Made by a program: the position numbers and the translations under genes. From a bacterium (GTDB taxonomy: Bacteria > Verrucomicrobiota > Verrucomicrobiia > Methylacidiphilales > Verrucolacustridaceae): a stretch of DNA of 17,858 nt. Shown here one piece after another: positions 6,427 through 13,172 of this stretch (its first letter is position 1; every line of letters starts with the position of its first letter). The stretch covers positions 1-17,858 of the forward strand of contig RFWS01000013.1 in assembly GCA_009921985.1 (NCBI GenBank), in the 5' to 3' direction. Below the pieces are notes generated by a model. It worked only from the letters and a program-made list of their open reading frames with translations. It made no database searches and had not been told where the DNA came from.

Positions 6427-6741
6427 ATGATGAGATGGGTCATGCATATCTGCTTGAGCTTGATGTTGACAGGCTTCGGGTTCACCTCCGCAGCCGAGTC
6501 CTATGGTCTGATGGAGTGCACCCATCATCCCCTAAGTTGCTGCCCATCGGACAATTCGGCCGGCTCTGACGCTCCCATCAAACACCTGGACTGTAGCTGC
6601 ACCTCCCATTCAGGTATCCTCATCTCGCTCTCTCTCTCCTTCTCCGGCTCCCGCCGCACCGCCGAGACTCTCTCTTTACAAGAAATCTCATGGCCCCGGT
6701 TGGGTCTCTCCCCTCATCTCGAGCCTCCCCGCCTGATCTAG
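6427..6741 (+). CDS. Small exported Cys/His-rich protein leading the czc-type operon
   Basis: A 104-residue protein with a signal-peptide-like N terminus (hydrophobic residues about 5-20, then TSAAES). The mature part clusters potential metal ligands: C32, H34, H35, C39, C40, H54, C57, C59 and H62. The second half is Ser/Leu/Pro-rich with no recognised fold. The start is ATG 6427 or the next codon, ATG 6430; neither has a Shine-Dalgarno sequence. Small periplasmic metal-binding proteins such as CzcI or CopL commonly precede metal-efflux operons; that family link is by position and composition only. A similar Cys-rich exported gene opens the cus-type operon at 12737. Roles may be periplasmic metal buffering, sensing, or translational control of the genes downstream. 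Confidence 0.6.
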   Translation: MMRWVMHICLSLMLTGFGFTSAAESYGLMECTHHPLSCCPSDNSAGSDAPIKHLDCSCTSHSGILISLSLSFSGSRRTAETLSLQEISWPRLGLSPHLEPPRLI

Positions 6742-6750
6742 CCGTCCGGA

Positions 6751-6797
6751 GCTGCCCCGGATTCCGCTAGCGGCAGCGATTTCGGCCTGGCGCCGAA
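6751..6797 (+). promoter_or_regulatory. Two consecutive hairpins between the small gene and the TolC-like gene
   Basis: GCTGCC (6751-6756) pairs with GGCAGC (6772-6777), and the enclosed loop holds the palindrome CCGCTAGCGG. TTCGGC (6781-6786) pairs perfectly with GCCGAA (6792-6797) around a five-base loop and is followed by only three Ts. The run is too T-poor for a full terminator. Placed between a Cys/His-rich small gene and the efflux genes, it could be an attenuator or an mRNA-processing site. Confidence 0.4.
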
Positions 6798-6862
6798 TTT
6801 CACCCGTCCCCTCCCACCCTCCCTCGGCTTCCTCAAGCCAAGGGATCCAACGGAGACGATTC

Positions 6863-8242
6863 GTGCTCCATCTGGTTTCCCATCCTGAATCAAGCGATGC
6901 CGGCCGAAAACCCATCGGACCGGCTACTCTCCTTTTTTGCCTTCTCTTTCTGCCTGGCACGGGATTTTCCTCCACCGGGGCGACCCCCGAATTCTCCGTG
7001 CCCGCCTCCTACCCGCTTTCGACCGAAGAGCTCGTCGCCGAGGCACTGGCCAACAATCTTGAACTGCGCTCCTACGAGGCCGAGTTGGCCGCCGCCCGCG
7101 GGGAGCGACGTCAGGCAGGGATGTGGAAAAATCCGGAGCTGGAGGGAACCTACGCCTATCGCCGGGTTTCCGATCCGCAGGAAATCCTCGTGGGCGAGGG
7201 AGTCAGCCGCGGCCTCGCCATCGTCCAGACGTTTGAATTTCCCGGAAAGGGGTCGCTGCGAAAGGCCATGGCGGACCAGAACATCCGCCTCGCCGAGCTG
7301 GGAGTGCAACAGTTCCGCCAGGCCTTGGCGGGCCAAATCCGCAGCCTGAGCATCCAGTGGGTCCTCCTCAGCGAAAACGCTCAGGCCACGGCGGAGCTGA
7401 GTGAACGTAGCCAGGCCCTGCTTCATCTTTTGGAAGCCCGGCCCATCGCCGGCCCGGTCAAACTTCTGGAATTCCGCGCGATCCAGGGAAGCCTCACGGA
7501 ACTGCACTTCACCGCCCGTGATCTCCGGCAGCGGCAGGAGGAGATCCGGATCCAGCTCAACAGCTTGCTGGGACGCCCGCCGCAACAGGAGTTCAGCATG
7601 CGCGAGGAAATCGGCACGCCCGCCTTCCCCATCGGCGACATTCCCGCCTTCATGGCCACCGGCGAAGGCAACAACCTCCAATTGCGGATGCGCAATCTTG
7701 AGGTGGAACGAGCCGCCAAGGCCCTCAACGCCGCAGAATTGGAAATGGCGCCCGATTTTAAAGTGGGCCCCTACTTCAGTCAGGAGACCGCAGGGGAAGA
7801 GGCCATCAACGTCGGCGGAGTCTTGGCGATGACCCTCCCGCTGTGGGACTGGAACCAGGGAGGAATCGACACAGCCCGGGCCCGCCAGGAAAAGGCCCAT
7901 TGGCTCAAACAGGACGCCGCCCGCCAGGTTCGGATGACCATCTACCAGAGAATTCGTGCCTACACCCTCGCCCGCGAACATCTCGAGGCCACGCCCAAAC
8001 GCGACATCATACTGCTCGACCAGTCGGCCGGTTTGGCCGACCGGCAGTACCGCACCGGTGGGGCAGGCATCCAACTTCTCCTCGAGGTCCAACGCCAATA
8101 CCTCGCCGCCCTTCGCACCCGGAACGAAAGTTTGCTGGAGGCTTGGCAAAGTTGGCTCGACCTCGACCTGCTTACCGCCGGGGCCTGCCTGCCGGTCCGG
8201 CAGGCTCAACCCTCACTCCCGGCAAAATCAACCGTCCCATGA
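6863..8242 (+). CDS. czcC: TolC-family outer-membrane factor of the divalent-metal efflux operon (CzcC-like)
   Basis: A 459-residue outer-membrane efflux protein. The start is GTG 6863 with GGAG at 6852-6855. A signal peptide lies around residues 15-40 (basic RKPIG, then LLFCLLFLPGTGFSSTGA). The mature protein begins with the typical OEP repeat (LSTEELVAEALANNLELRSY) and AAARGERRQAGMWKNPELEG. A second OEP repeat starts near 265 (GNNLQLRMRNLEVERAAK), with long amphipathic helices and LLLEVQRQYLAALRTRNESLLEAW near the C terminus. It would form the trimeric channel through the outer membrane for the pump encoded at 9155. It overlaps the adaptor gene by ATGA. It is the only outer-membrane factor in the window, so it might also serve the module B pump. 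The czcC name reflects operon position. Confidence 0.85.
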   Translation: MLHLVSHPESSDAGRKPIGPATLLFCLLFLPGTGFSSTGATPEFSVPASYPLSTEELVAEALANNLELRSYEAELAAARGERRQAGMWKNPELEGTYAYRRVSDPQEILVGEGVSRGLAIVQTFEFPGKGSLRKAMADQNIRLAELGVQQFRQALAGQIRSLSIQWVLLSENAQATAELSERSQALLHLLEARPIAGPVKLLEFRAIQGSLTELHFTARDLRQRQEEIRIQLNSLLGRPPQQEFSMREEIGTPAFPIGDIPAFMATGEGNNLQLRMRNLEVERAAKALNAAELEMAPDFKVGPYFSQETAGEEAINVGGVLAMTLPLWDWNQGGIDTARARQEKAHWLKQDAARQVRMTIYQRIRAYTLAREHLEATPKRDIILLDQSAGLADRQYRTGGAGIQLLLEVQRQYLAALRTRNESLLEAWQSWLDLDLLTAGACLPVRQAQPSLPAKSTVP

Positions 8243-9153
8243 AACCACCCGCCCACCCTTTCCTTGGGCTAAGGGCAGCCTGCTTGCCAATCCTGGCGGC
8301 AGGTTTTCTCACGGGCTGCCGCCCGACATCCGAACCGGTTTTCCCCTCCCCCAGCCAAGCCCCTCAGGCGGTTTCCGAAAAAGAAGCTCCGCCGCAGGAC
8401 AACTGCACGGATCAGGCCTGTGTCTCCGGCACTACTCCCAGGGAATCCGGGAACTCAAAAGTGCCCCCCACAACCCACTCATCCCATCCCGCACCAACTT
8501 TAAAAGAAGAGTGCGGCCTTGCTCTGACCCCCGATCAAACCGCCGCCCTTGCACCGGGGATGGCTCGGGCCGAAATCAGGGAATGGACTCCTCGATTGGA
8601 AATCAGTGCCCAGATCTACCGGGGCGCGGGAGAGCCGGACCTCCGCCACAGCCGGGAACGCCACGGCTTCGCCTACGCCACCGCCATCCTTCCGGTCGAA
8701 ACCACCGATACGTTGGCGCCCGCAACGACGGCAGAATTTCAACATGCCTCCACGGAGGGCAGCCCCCTGCCGGGACAACTTTTCCAAAAGGAGGATCCGG
8801 CCTCCGGATGGCACCGTGGCGAGCGCGAGGTCTTGTGGGAGATTCAAGACGCGAAAGAGACATTCCGCGTCGGGGACATGGTCCGGGGACGGGTGATGCT
8901 GCCCTCACCACTCCGCAAACTTTTGGTCGTACCAGCCGAAAGCGTTTTACTCACGGCCACCGGCCCCATCGTCTACCTCCGGCAGGGAGACACATGGCTG
9001 CGCCGGACCATCCAAACCGGATCTACTGAGGGCGGCTGGACGGAGGTTCAGGCCGGCCTGCAGCCGGGCGACGAGGTGGCGGCACGATCCGTGGATGCCC
9101 TCTACTTGCTGCAACGAAAACAGGAGGGCGGAACCAGCGATAGCTGCCACTAA
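8239..9153 (+). CDS. Short RND adaptor-like lipoprotein lacking the usual helical hairpin
   Basis: A 304-residue protein that starts at the ATGA overlap with the TolC-like gene. A lipobox LTGC ends at C27, predicting a lipid-anchored periplasmic protein, followed by a Pro/Ser-rich linker with C56 and C61. The C-terminal 110 residues look like the beta-barrel and membrane-proximal part of membrane-fusion proteins (FRVGDMVRGRVMLPSPLRKLLVVPAE is characteristic, then VYLRQGDTWLRRTIQTG and GLQPGDEVAA). The alpha-helical hairpin and split lipoyl domain that usually contact TolC are not recognisable, and the protein is about 100 or more residues shorter than typical CzcB. It ends one base before the CzcA start codon. 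It is either a minimal adaptor or a partner for a separate full adaptor not seen here. Confidence 0.68.
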   Translation: MKPPAHPFLGLRAACLPILAAGFLTGCRPTSEPVFPSPSQAPQAVSEKEAPPQDNCTDQACVSGTTPRESGNSKVPPTTHSSHPAPTLKEECGLALTPDQTAALAPGMARAEIREWTPRLEISAQIYRGAGEPDLRHSRERHGFAYATAILPVETTDTLAPATTAEFQHASTEGSPLPGQLFQKEDPASGWHRGEREVLWEIQDAKETFRVGDMVRGRVMLPSPLRKLLVVPAESVLLTATGPIVYLRQGDTWLRRTIQTGSTEGGWTEVQAGLQPGDEVAARSVDALYLLQRKQEGGTSDSCH

Positions 9154-9154
9154 A

Positions 9155-12100
9155 ATGAATTGGCTCCTTTCCCAGACTCTCAACCATCCCCGCACCGTCC
9201 TGGTTGGTCTGGCCGCGATGGCGGCCGTGGGACTGTTCGCTTTCACCCGGCTACCCATCGAGGCTGTGCCCGATATTTCCCCCCACCAGATCCAGGTCAA
9301 CAGCCTCGTCAAGGGCCTGGCCGCCGAGGAGGTCGAAAAACAGGTCACCTTTCCCTTGGAAACCGAACTGGCCGGGGTTTCCGGACTGGAGGAAATCCGC
9401 TCCCTCTCCAAATTCGGTCTCTCCCAGGTGACGCTGATTTTTCAGGACCAGACCGACCTCTATCGCGCCAGACAAATGGTGTCCGAAAAAATTCAGTCAG
9501 CCCTTCCCTCCCTTCCGGAAGGGGTGGCCCCCCGCCTCGCCCCCATGGTCACGGGAATGGGGGAAATCCTGATTTACGCGGTAGAGGTCCAGCCCGAAAC
9601 CGCGGGTCCCGACACCCCCGCCGACCGGGACGAGCGGTTGATGGAGTGCAAACGGATCCAGGATCTCCTCATCAAGCCCCGCCTGCGCACCGTCCCGGGT
9701 GTGGCCGAAATCAACACGATCGGCGGCCAGGAGCGCCAGTTGCTCATCCAGCCGTCGGCACGCAAGATGGCCGGCGCCGGTGTCTCCTTCCGCGAAATCC
9801 GCGATCTCGTGGCCGAAAATGTCGAAAATGCCGGCGGGGGGGTCCTCTCCATCGGCGGGGAACAGGTCAATGTCCGGGCCAACACTCGCGTGCAGAACAC
9901 TGAGGACCTCGCGGCCCTGGCCGTGAAAATGGGGCCGGGCGCCTCCGCCTTGCGCCTGTCTGAGATCGCCGAAATCCGCAGCGGCCCGGGCGTGCGCGTG
10001 GGCGCAGCCACCTACCGCGGGGAGGAGGCCCTGCTGGGCACCGTCATGATGCTGGCCGGAGAAAATTCGCGGGTCGTCGCACGGCAGGTGGAGGAGAAAA
10101 TCCGGGAAATCACCCCCACCCTGCCTCCGGGGGTAAAAATCCACATCCTGCTGAACCGGGCGGACCTCGTGGATCGCACGATTTCCACCGTGCGGCTCAA
10201 CCTGACGGAAGGCGCCCTCATCGTGGTCGTGGTCCTCCTTTTGCTCATTGGCAACCTTCGCACCGCACTCATCGTCTCCCTCGCAATCCCCCTCTCTTTT
10301 CTTCTGGCGGTCACAGGCATGGTGCCCTGCCGGATTTCGGGCAACCTGATGAGCCTGGGCGCCGTTGATTTCGGGCTGATCGTGGACGGTTCCGTGGTCA
10401 TGGTGGAAAACATCTTCCGCCGCCTCCGCGAGAGAATGGCCGCATCCCGCACCCCCCTCTCCAACCAGGATCGGGGACAGGTCATTCTCACCGCCGCCCG
10501 GGAGGTGGCTGCCCCGATGTGCTTCGGGGTCATGATCGTGACGATCGTCTATGTCCCCATTCTCGCCTTGGGCGGGATCGAGGGGAAAATGTTCCGCCCC
10601 ATGGCTTGGACGGTGATGTTCGCCCTGCTGGGTTCCCTGGCGGTCGCCCTCGTCGGCATGCCGGTCCTATGCCGCCTCGCCCTGCCGGCCGTGTTTCAGG
10701 ATCACGAGCCCGTCTGGCTTCGCTCCATCCAGTCGGTTCATCGGCGCCTGTACACCTCCGCCATGCGGCGGCCCCGCCCCTATCTGCTCGGGACCGCCGG
10801 GCTGTTCGCCGCCTCCCTTCTCATCCTGGCCTGGATGAACAAGGAGTTTCTGCCACGGCTGGATGAGGGAACTGTTGCCATCCACATGATCCGGGCCCCG
10901 AGCGTTTCCCTCGACCAGGCCCTCGCGATGCAAAAGAAATCGGACCGTGCGGTCCTATCCTCGATGCCGGAGGTGGCGACCGTCTTTTCCAAGATCGGCA
11001 CCGACGAGGCCGCCACCGATCCCATGGGCGTTCACTTCGCCGATGCGTTTCTTATCCTCCATCCCAAGACCCTGGGCTCCCCGTCCCGTGGCCCGGACCA
11101 GGTGGGCCAGCGGCTCAGCCGCATTTTGGATCCAGTGGTCCCCGCACAATCCTACCTCTTTTCCCAGCCGATCGAAATGAGGTTCAATGAAATCCTTGAG
11201 GGAACACGGGCGGACATCGCTGTGAAAGTGTTCGGGGACGACTTCAGCGATCTGGAGGATGTGGGGAAGAAAGCCCGCGAGCTTCTCGAAACCATTCCCG
11301 GCACCCGGGAAGTCGAGTTCGACACCCTGGTCAAGGCACCCGTCCTCGAGATCCGGCCCGATCGGGATGCCATGCTGGCGTATCACGTGCACGCCCGGGA
11401 AATCAACGAGGTCATCTCCACCGCCTTGGCGGGGAGCGAGGTGGGTTTCGTGGTTCGGGGCAACCAGCGCATTCCCGTGGCGGTTCGTCTTCCGGAATCC
11501 GTCCGCAATAATCTGGAGGAGATCTGCAAACTGCCCGTACCCACCGAAGACGGCGGTCTGGTCCCGCTGGAAACCGTGGCCCGCCTCTCCGTGGGCGACC
11601 AGGTCAACGCCATCTCCAGGGAAAGCGGTCAACGCCGCGTTGCCCTGATGGTCAGCCTGAAAGGCGGCGGAACCAGCGACTGGGTCGCCGCCGCGCAAAA
11701 GAGGCTCTCCGGCTTGGCGCTGCCCAAGGGGGTTCGCATCGAGATGGGGGGACAGTTCAGGCACTACCAGGAGGCGACCCAGCGTCTCCGGGTCGTTATC
11801 CCCCTCACCTTGCTGCTGGTTCTCGGGTTGCTGGTGGCGGCCTTGAAAAATCTGCGGCACGCGCTCCTTGTGCTCCTGTGTGTTCCCACGGCGATCACCG
11901 GCGGGATTCTCGCCATTGCCCTGCGGGGCATGCCCCTGACCATCTCGGCGGTGGTGGGATGTTTGGCCCTTTCCGGAATTGCCGTCCTGAACGGGGTGAT
12001 GCTGATCACCTACATCCAGCAGTTGCGCCGACAGGGAAAACCCCTCGAGCAGGCCGTTCGCGAGGGAACCTTCACGCGGCTACGCCCGAAAATCATGACC

Positions 12101-12307
12101 GCCGCCGTGGCCGCCGCCGGTTTTCTTCCCATGGCGATCTCCACCGGGGCCGGCGCGGAAGTGCAGCGACCGCTCGCCACCGTGGTCATCGGGGGAATCC
12201 TTACCTCCACTTTTCTCACGCTGGTTATCCTGCCCGTGCTCTTTCTCTGGCTGGAAAAGGCCAGCCCTGACCAATTCGCCTCAAACGCCGACCCCACGCG
12301 AACCTGA
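9155..12307 (+). CDS. czcA: CzcA-type heavy-metal efflux RND pump (divalent cations)
   Basis: A 1050-residue inner-membrane proton antiporter of the HME-RND family. The ATG at 9155 was chosen because an RND-typical N terminus (basic, then a transmembrane helix) begins here, one base after the adaptor stop. The proton-relay helix TM4 carries D405-F-G, D411-G and E418-N in the pattern DFGLIVDGSVVMVEN, the signature of Zn/Co/Cd/Ni exporters such as CzcA. The porter region has PIEMRFNEIL, the CzcA-like form, and the positions of the second and third CusA copper methionines are Phe and Ile. Two periplasmic loops and twelve transmembrane segments are evident, ending in LTLVILPVLFLWLE. The length is normal and the frame intact. 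It would expel divalent metals from periplasm or cytoplasm; the exact metal is not determined. Confidence 0.9.
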   Translation: MNWLLSQTLNHPRTVLVGLAAMAAVGLFAFTRLPIEAVPDISPHQIQVNSLVKGLAAEEVEKQVTFPLETELAGVSGLEEIRSLSKFGLSQVTLIFQDQTDLYRARQMVSEKIQSALPSLPEGVAPRLAPMVTGMGEILIYAVEVQPETAGPDTPADRDERLMECKRIQDLLIKPRLRTVPGVAEINTIGGQERQLLIQPSARKMAGAGVSFREIRDLVAENVENAGGGVLSIGGEQVNVRANTRVQNTEDLAALAVKMGPGASALRLSEIAEIRSGPGVRVGAATYRGEEALLGTVMMLAGENSRVVARQVEEKIREITPTLPPGVKIHILLNRADLVDRTISTVRLNLTEGALIVVVVLLLLIGNLRTALIVSLAIPLSFLLAVTGMVPCRISGNLMSLGAVDFGLIVDGSVVMVENIFRRLRERMAASRTPLSNQDRGQVILTAAREVAAPMCFGVMIVTIVYVPILALGGIEGKMFRPMAWTVMFALLGSLAVALVGMPVLCRLALPAVFQDHEPVWLRSIQSVHRRLYTSAMRRPRPYLLGTAGLFAASLLILAWMNKEFLPRLDEGTVAIHMIRAPSVSLDQALAMQKKSDRAVLSSMPEVATVFSKIGTDEAATDPMGVHFADAFLILHPKTLGSPSRGPDQVGQRLSRILDPVVPAQSYLFSQPIEMRFNEILEGTRADIAVKVFGDDFSDLEDVGKKARELLETIPGTREVEFDTLVKAPVLEIRPDRDAMLAYHVHAREINEVISTALAGSEVGFVVRGNQRIPVAVRLPESVRNNLEEICKLPVPTEDGGLVPLETVARLSVGDQVNAISRESGQRRVALMVSLKGGGTSDWVAAAQKRLSGLALPKGVRIEMGGQFRHYQEATQRLRVVIPLTLLLVLGLLVAALKNLRHALLVLLCVPTAITGGILAIALRGMPLTISAVVGCLALSGIAVLNGVMLITYIQQLRRQGKPLEQAVREGTFTRLRPKIMTAAVAAAGFLPMAISTGAGAEVQRPLATVVIGGILTSTFLTLVILPVLFLWLEKASPDQFASNADPTRT

Positions 12308-12548
12308 ACCATCCCATCCACCTCACCCTACGGTCGCACCTGTCGGCTACTAACGGGCTTCGATTTTCAAAATTTTGCATCGGGTTTACGCGGGGGGTCA
12401 TATGTACGCGCTGGCGATTTGGGGGTCTCACCATCCCGGTGTGGTGGTCACCATTGAAAACAAACGACACCTCTGAACAGCACTGACAAAATTAAATTCT
12501 TGTCTAGGAATTATCCTAATTTTTATTTATATATTGTTGATTTACAAT
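12308..12548. other. Noncoding right end of module A
   Basis: About 240 bases with no gene. The first half is mixed composition with a short palindromic patch around GGTGGTCACC. The second half (12473-12548) is strongly AT-rich and contains TAGGA (12505-12509) mirrored by TCCTA (12514-12518) around ATTA, followed by a T-rich run. I see no convincing terminator hairpin directly after the pump gene. The AT-rich tract next to the attachment repeat may help integrase or host-factor bending. Confidence 0.4.
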
Positions 12549-12594
12549 AAAATGCGGCTGGAGGGAATCGAACCCTCGTCCGATTCCGCATTTT
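12549..12594 (-). repeat. Attachment-site repeat copy 2, framed by a 9-bp inverted repeat
   Basis: Bases 12553-12580 are identical to copy 1 (2-29), and 12566-12588 are identical to copy 3. AAAATGCGG (12549-12557) and CCGCATTTT (12586-12594) form a perfect inverted repeat around the T-arm hairpin (12561-12577). On the minus strand the fragment therefore folds as a miniature acceptor stem plus T-arm, with TCGGAC before the arm as in tmRNA 3' ends. It lies between module A and module B and would be a hybrid junction left by tandem integration. Confidence 0.75.
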
Positions 12595-12646
12595 AACTCA
12601 TTGCAAATCAACGGCAGAAAGTCCGATCCTGTGCATTCTCTCCAAA

Positions 12647-12670
12647 GACAGGTTGTAGGTTTGTTGTAAG
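12647..12670. promoter_or_regulatory. Arm-type motif of module B (TTGTTGTAAG)
   Basis: TTGTTGTAAG (12661-12670) exactly repeats the motif at 112-121. The preceding bases (GACAGG...TTGTAGGT) also resemble 100-111 (GACACGGGTGGC). The distance from the core end is 81 bases here and 83 in module A. No integrase gene follows. This suggests the module B end can be recognised by the module A integrase or derives from a similar element. Confidence 0.5.
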
Positions 12671-12700
12671 AGTTTTATTTCTCCTCCGGCTTTCCCTGCC

Positions 12701-12736
12701 CCTTGCTACCAGCTTGGTTGAGGTTAGATTCAAAAT
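12701..12736 (+). promoter_or_regulatory. Candidate promoter of the cus-type operon, start-codon proximal
   Basis: TTGCTA (12703-12708) and TAGATT (12725-12730), 16 bases apart, are plausible but weak -35 and -10 boxes. The predicted start coincides with the ATG at 12737, again without a ribosome site. CCTTG (12701) to AGATT (12726) is 25 bases, against 26 in the module A counterpart (6393 to 6419). Both are followed by AAAAT just before the ATG. Confidence 0.35.
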
Positions 12737-13102
12737 ATGAAAAGGCTGGTTGTTCTACTAACCGCCTTCTACGTCGTAGGGGCTTCCCTCCCGTCGATAG
12801 CCGGGCCTGCCGATGATTGCTGTTGCGAATTCCCCTGTGCCGCCACGGTTTCCTGTCCCCCCTCCTCTCCGTGTCGCGCCCCCAGTCAAACCTCCATTCC
12901 CTCCGCGCCCCGGGATTCCGACCGCGCCACGAATCCTCGAATCGCGACTGCCCGACAGGACTCCTCGGGTTCCAGAATTCCGATGGCGAACAAACCTTCT
13001 CATTCTCTCCGGCATGCCCCGCTCCTGGTCTCCTCGGACCCCGCCCGCGGATCTTCTCCGCCACCTCCCTCGCTCCCTTGGATCTGTACCTGGCGAATCT
13101 GA
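12737..13102 (+). CDS. Small exported Cys-rich protein leading the cus-type operon
   Basis: A 121-residue protein with a clear signal peptide (MKRLVVLLTAFYVVGASLPS, cleavage probable near SIAG). The mature N terminus is a cysteine cluster: C28, C29, C30, C34, C40 and C46. The rest is a low-complexity Pro/Ser/Arg tail of uncertain reality; the frame could be genuine only in its first part. The organisation mirrors the small gene at 6427 in front of the other pump operon, although the two sequences do not align outside signal peptide and cysteines. A periplasmic Cu(I) or Ag(I) chaperone, or a regulatory leader peptide, is inferred from context. The overlapping upstream part of the adaptor frame in this area is not used. 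Confidence 0.5.
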   Translation: MKRLVVLLTAFYVVGASLPSIAGPADDCCCEFPCAATVSCPPSSPCRAPSQTSIPSAPRDSDRATNPRIATARQDSSGSRIPMANKPSHSLRHAPLLVSSDPARGSSPPPPSLPWICTWRI

Positions 13103-13121
13103 TTTTCTCCTGAAGCCACCG

Positions 13122-13141
13122 CCGCGCCCGTTCGGGAGCGG
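13122..13141 (+). promoter_or_regulatory. GC-rich hairpin between the small gene and the cusB-like gene
   Basis: CCGC (13122-13125) pairs with GCGG (13138-13141), and CCC (13127-13129) with GGG (13134-13136), around a GTTC loop with one G/A mismatch. Only scattered Ts follow, so it is not a strong terminator. It lies 20 bases after the small gene and 19 bases before the ribosome site of the adaptor gene. A comparable hairpin pair occupies the same place in the czc-type operon (6751-6797). Confidence 0.4.
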
Positions 13142-13172
13142 TTCTGTTGTCACTTCAACCAAGGAGAAATTC

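Larger units (their letters stand above)
2..12580. mobile_element. Module A: integrase-bearing integrative element with replication genes and divalent-metal efflux cargo
   Basis: The stretch lies between repeat copies 1 and 2, which share 28 identical bases (2-29 and 12553-12580). Just inside the left repeat is a tyrosine integrase pointing inward, followed by an HTH excisionase-like gene, primase and helicase-like genes, an origin-like repeat array and an RND efflux operon. An integrase beside an attachment repeat derived from a tRNA-like 3' end is the standard plan of integrative elements and satellite islands. No conjugation genes, relaxase or phage structural genes are visible, so any transfer would depend on a helper. 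The order int, AlpA-like, primase, origin recalls phage-inducible chromosomal islands, but the cargo here is metal efflux. Confidence 0.7.

Noticed and set aside
6890..8209. Minus-strand open frame of 439 codons opposite the TolC-like gene
   Set aside because: The plus-strand frame has a signal peptide and TolC-family repeats; the antisense product has no recognisable domain and is a codon-bias shadow.
7843..8238. Upstream extension of the short adaptor gene inside the TolC-like gene
   Set aside because: It overlaps a well-supported gene in another frame, is Pro/Arg/Gly-rich, and the lipoprotein signal starts exactly at ATG 8239.
12505..12518. TAGGA-ATTA-TCCTA as a terminator or operator
   Set aside because: The stem is only five base pairs and A/T-rich, expected by chance in this AT-rich tract; noted within the noncoding entry only.
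12813..13172. 120-codon N-terminal extension of the cusB-like gene
   Set aside because: The extension is Pro/Arg low-complexity, overlaps the small exported gene, and a strong ribosome site and signal sequence support ATG 13173.
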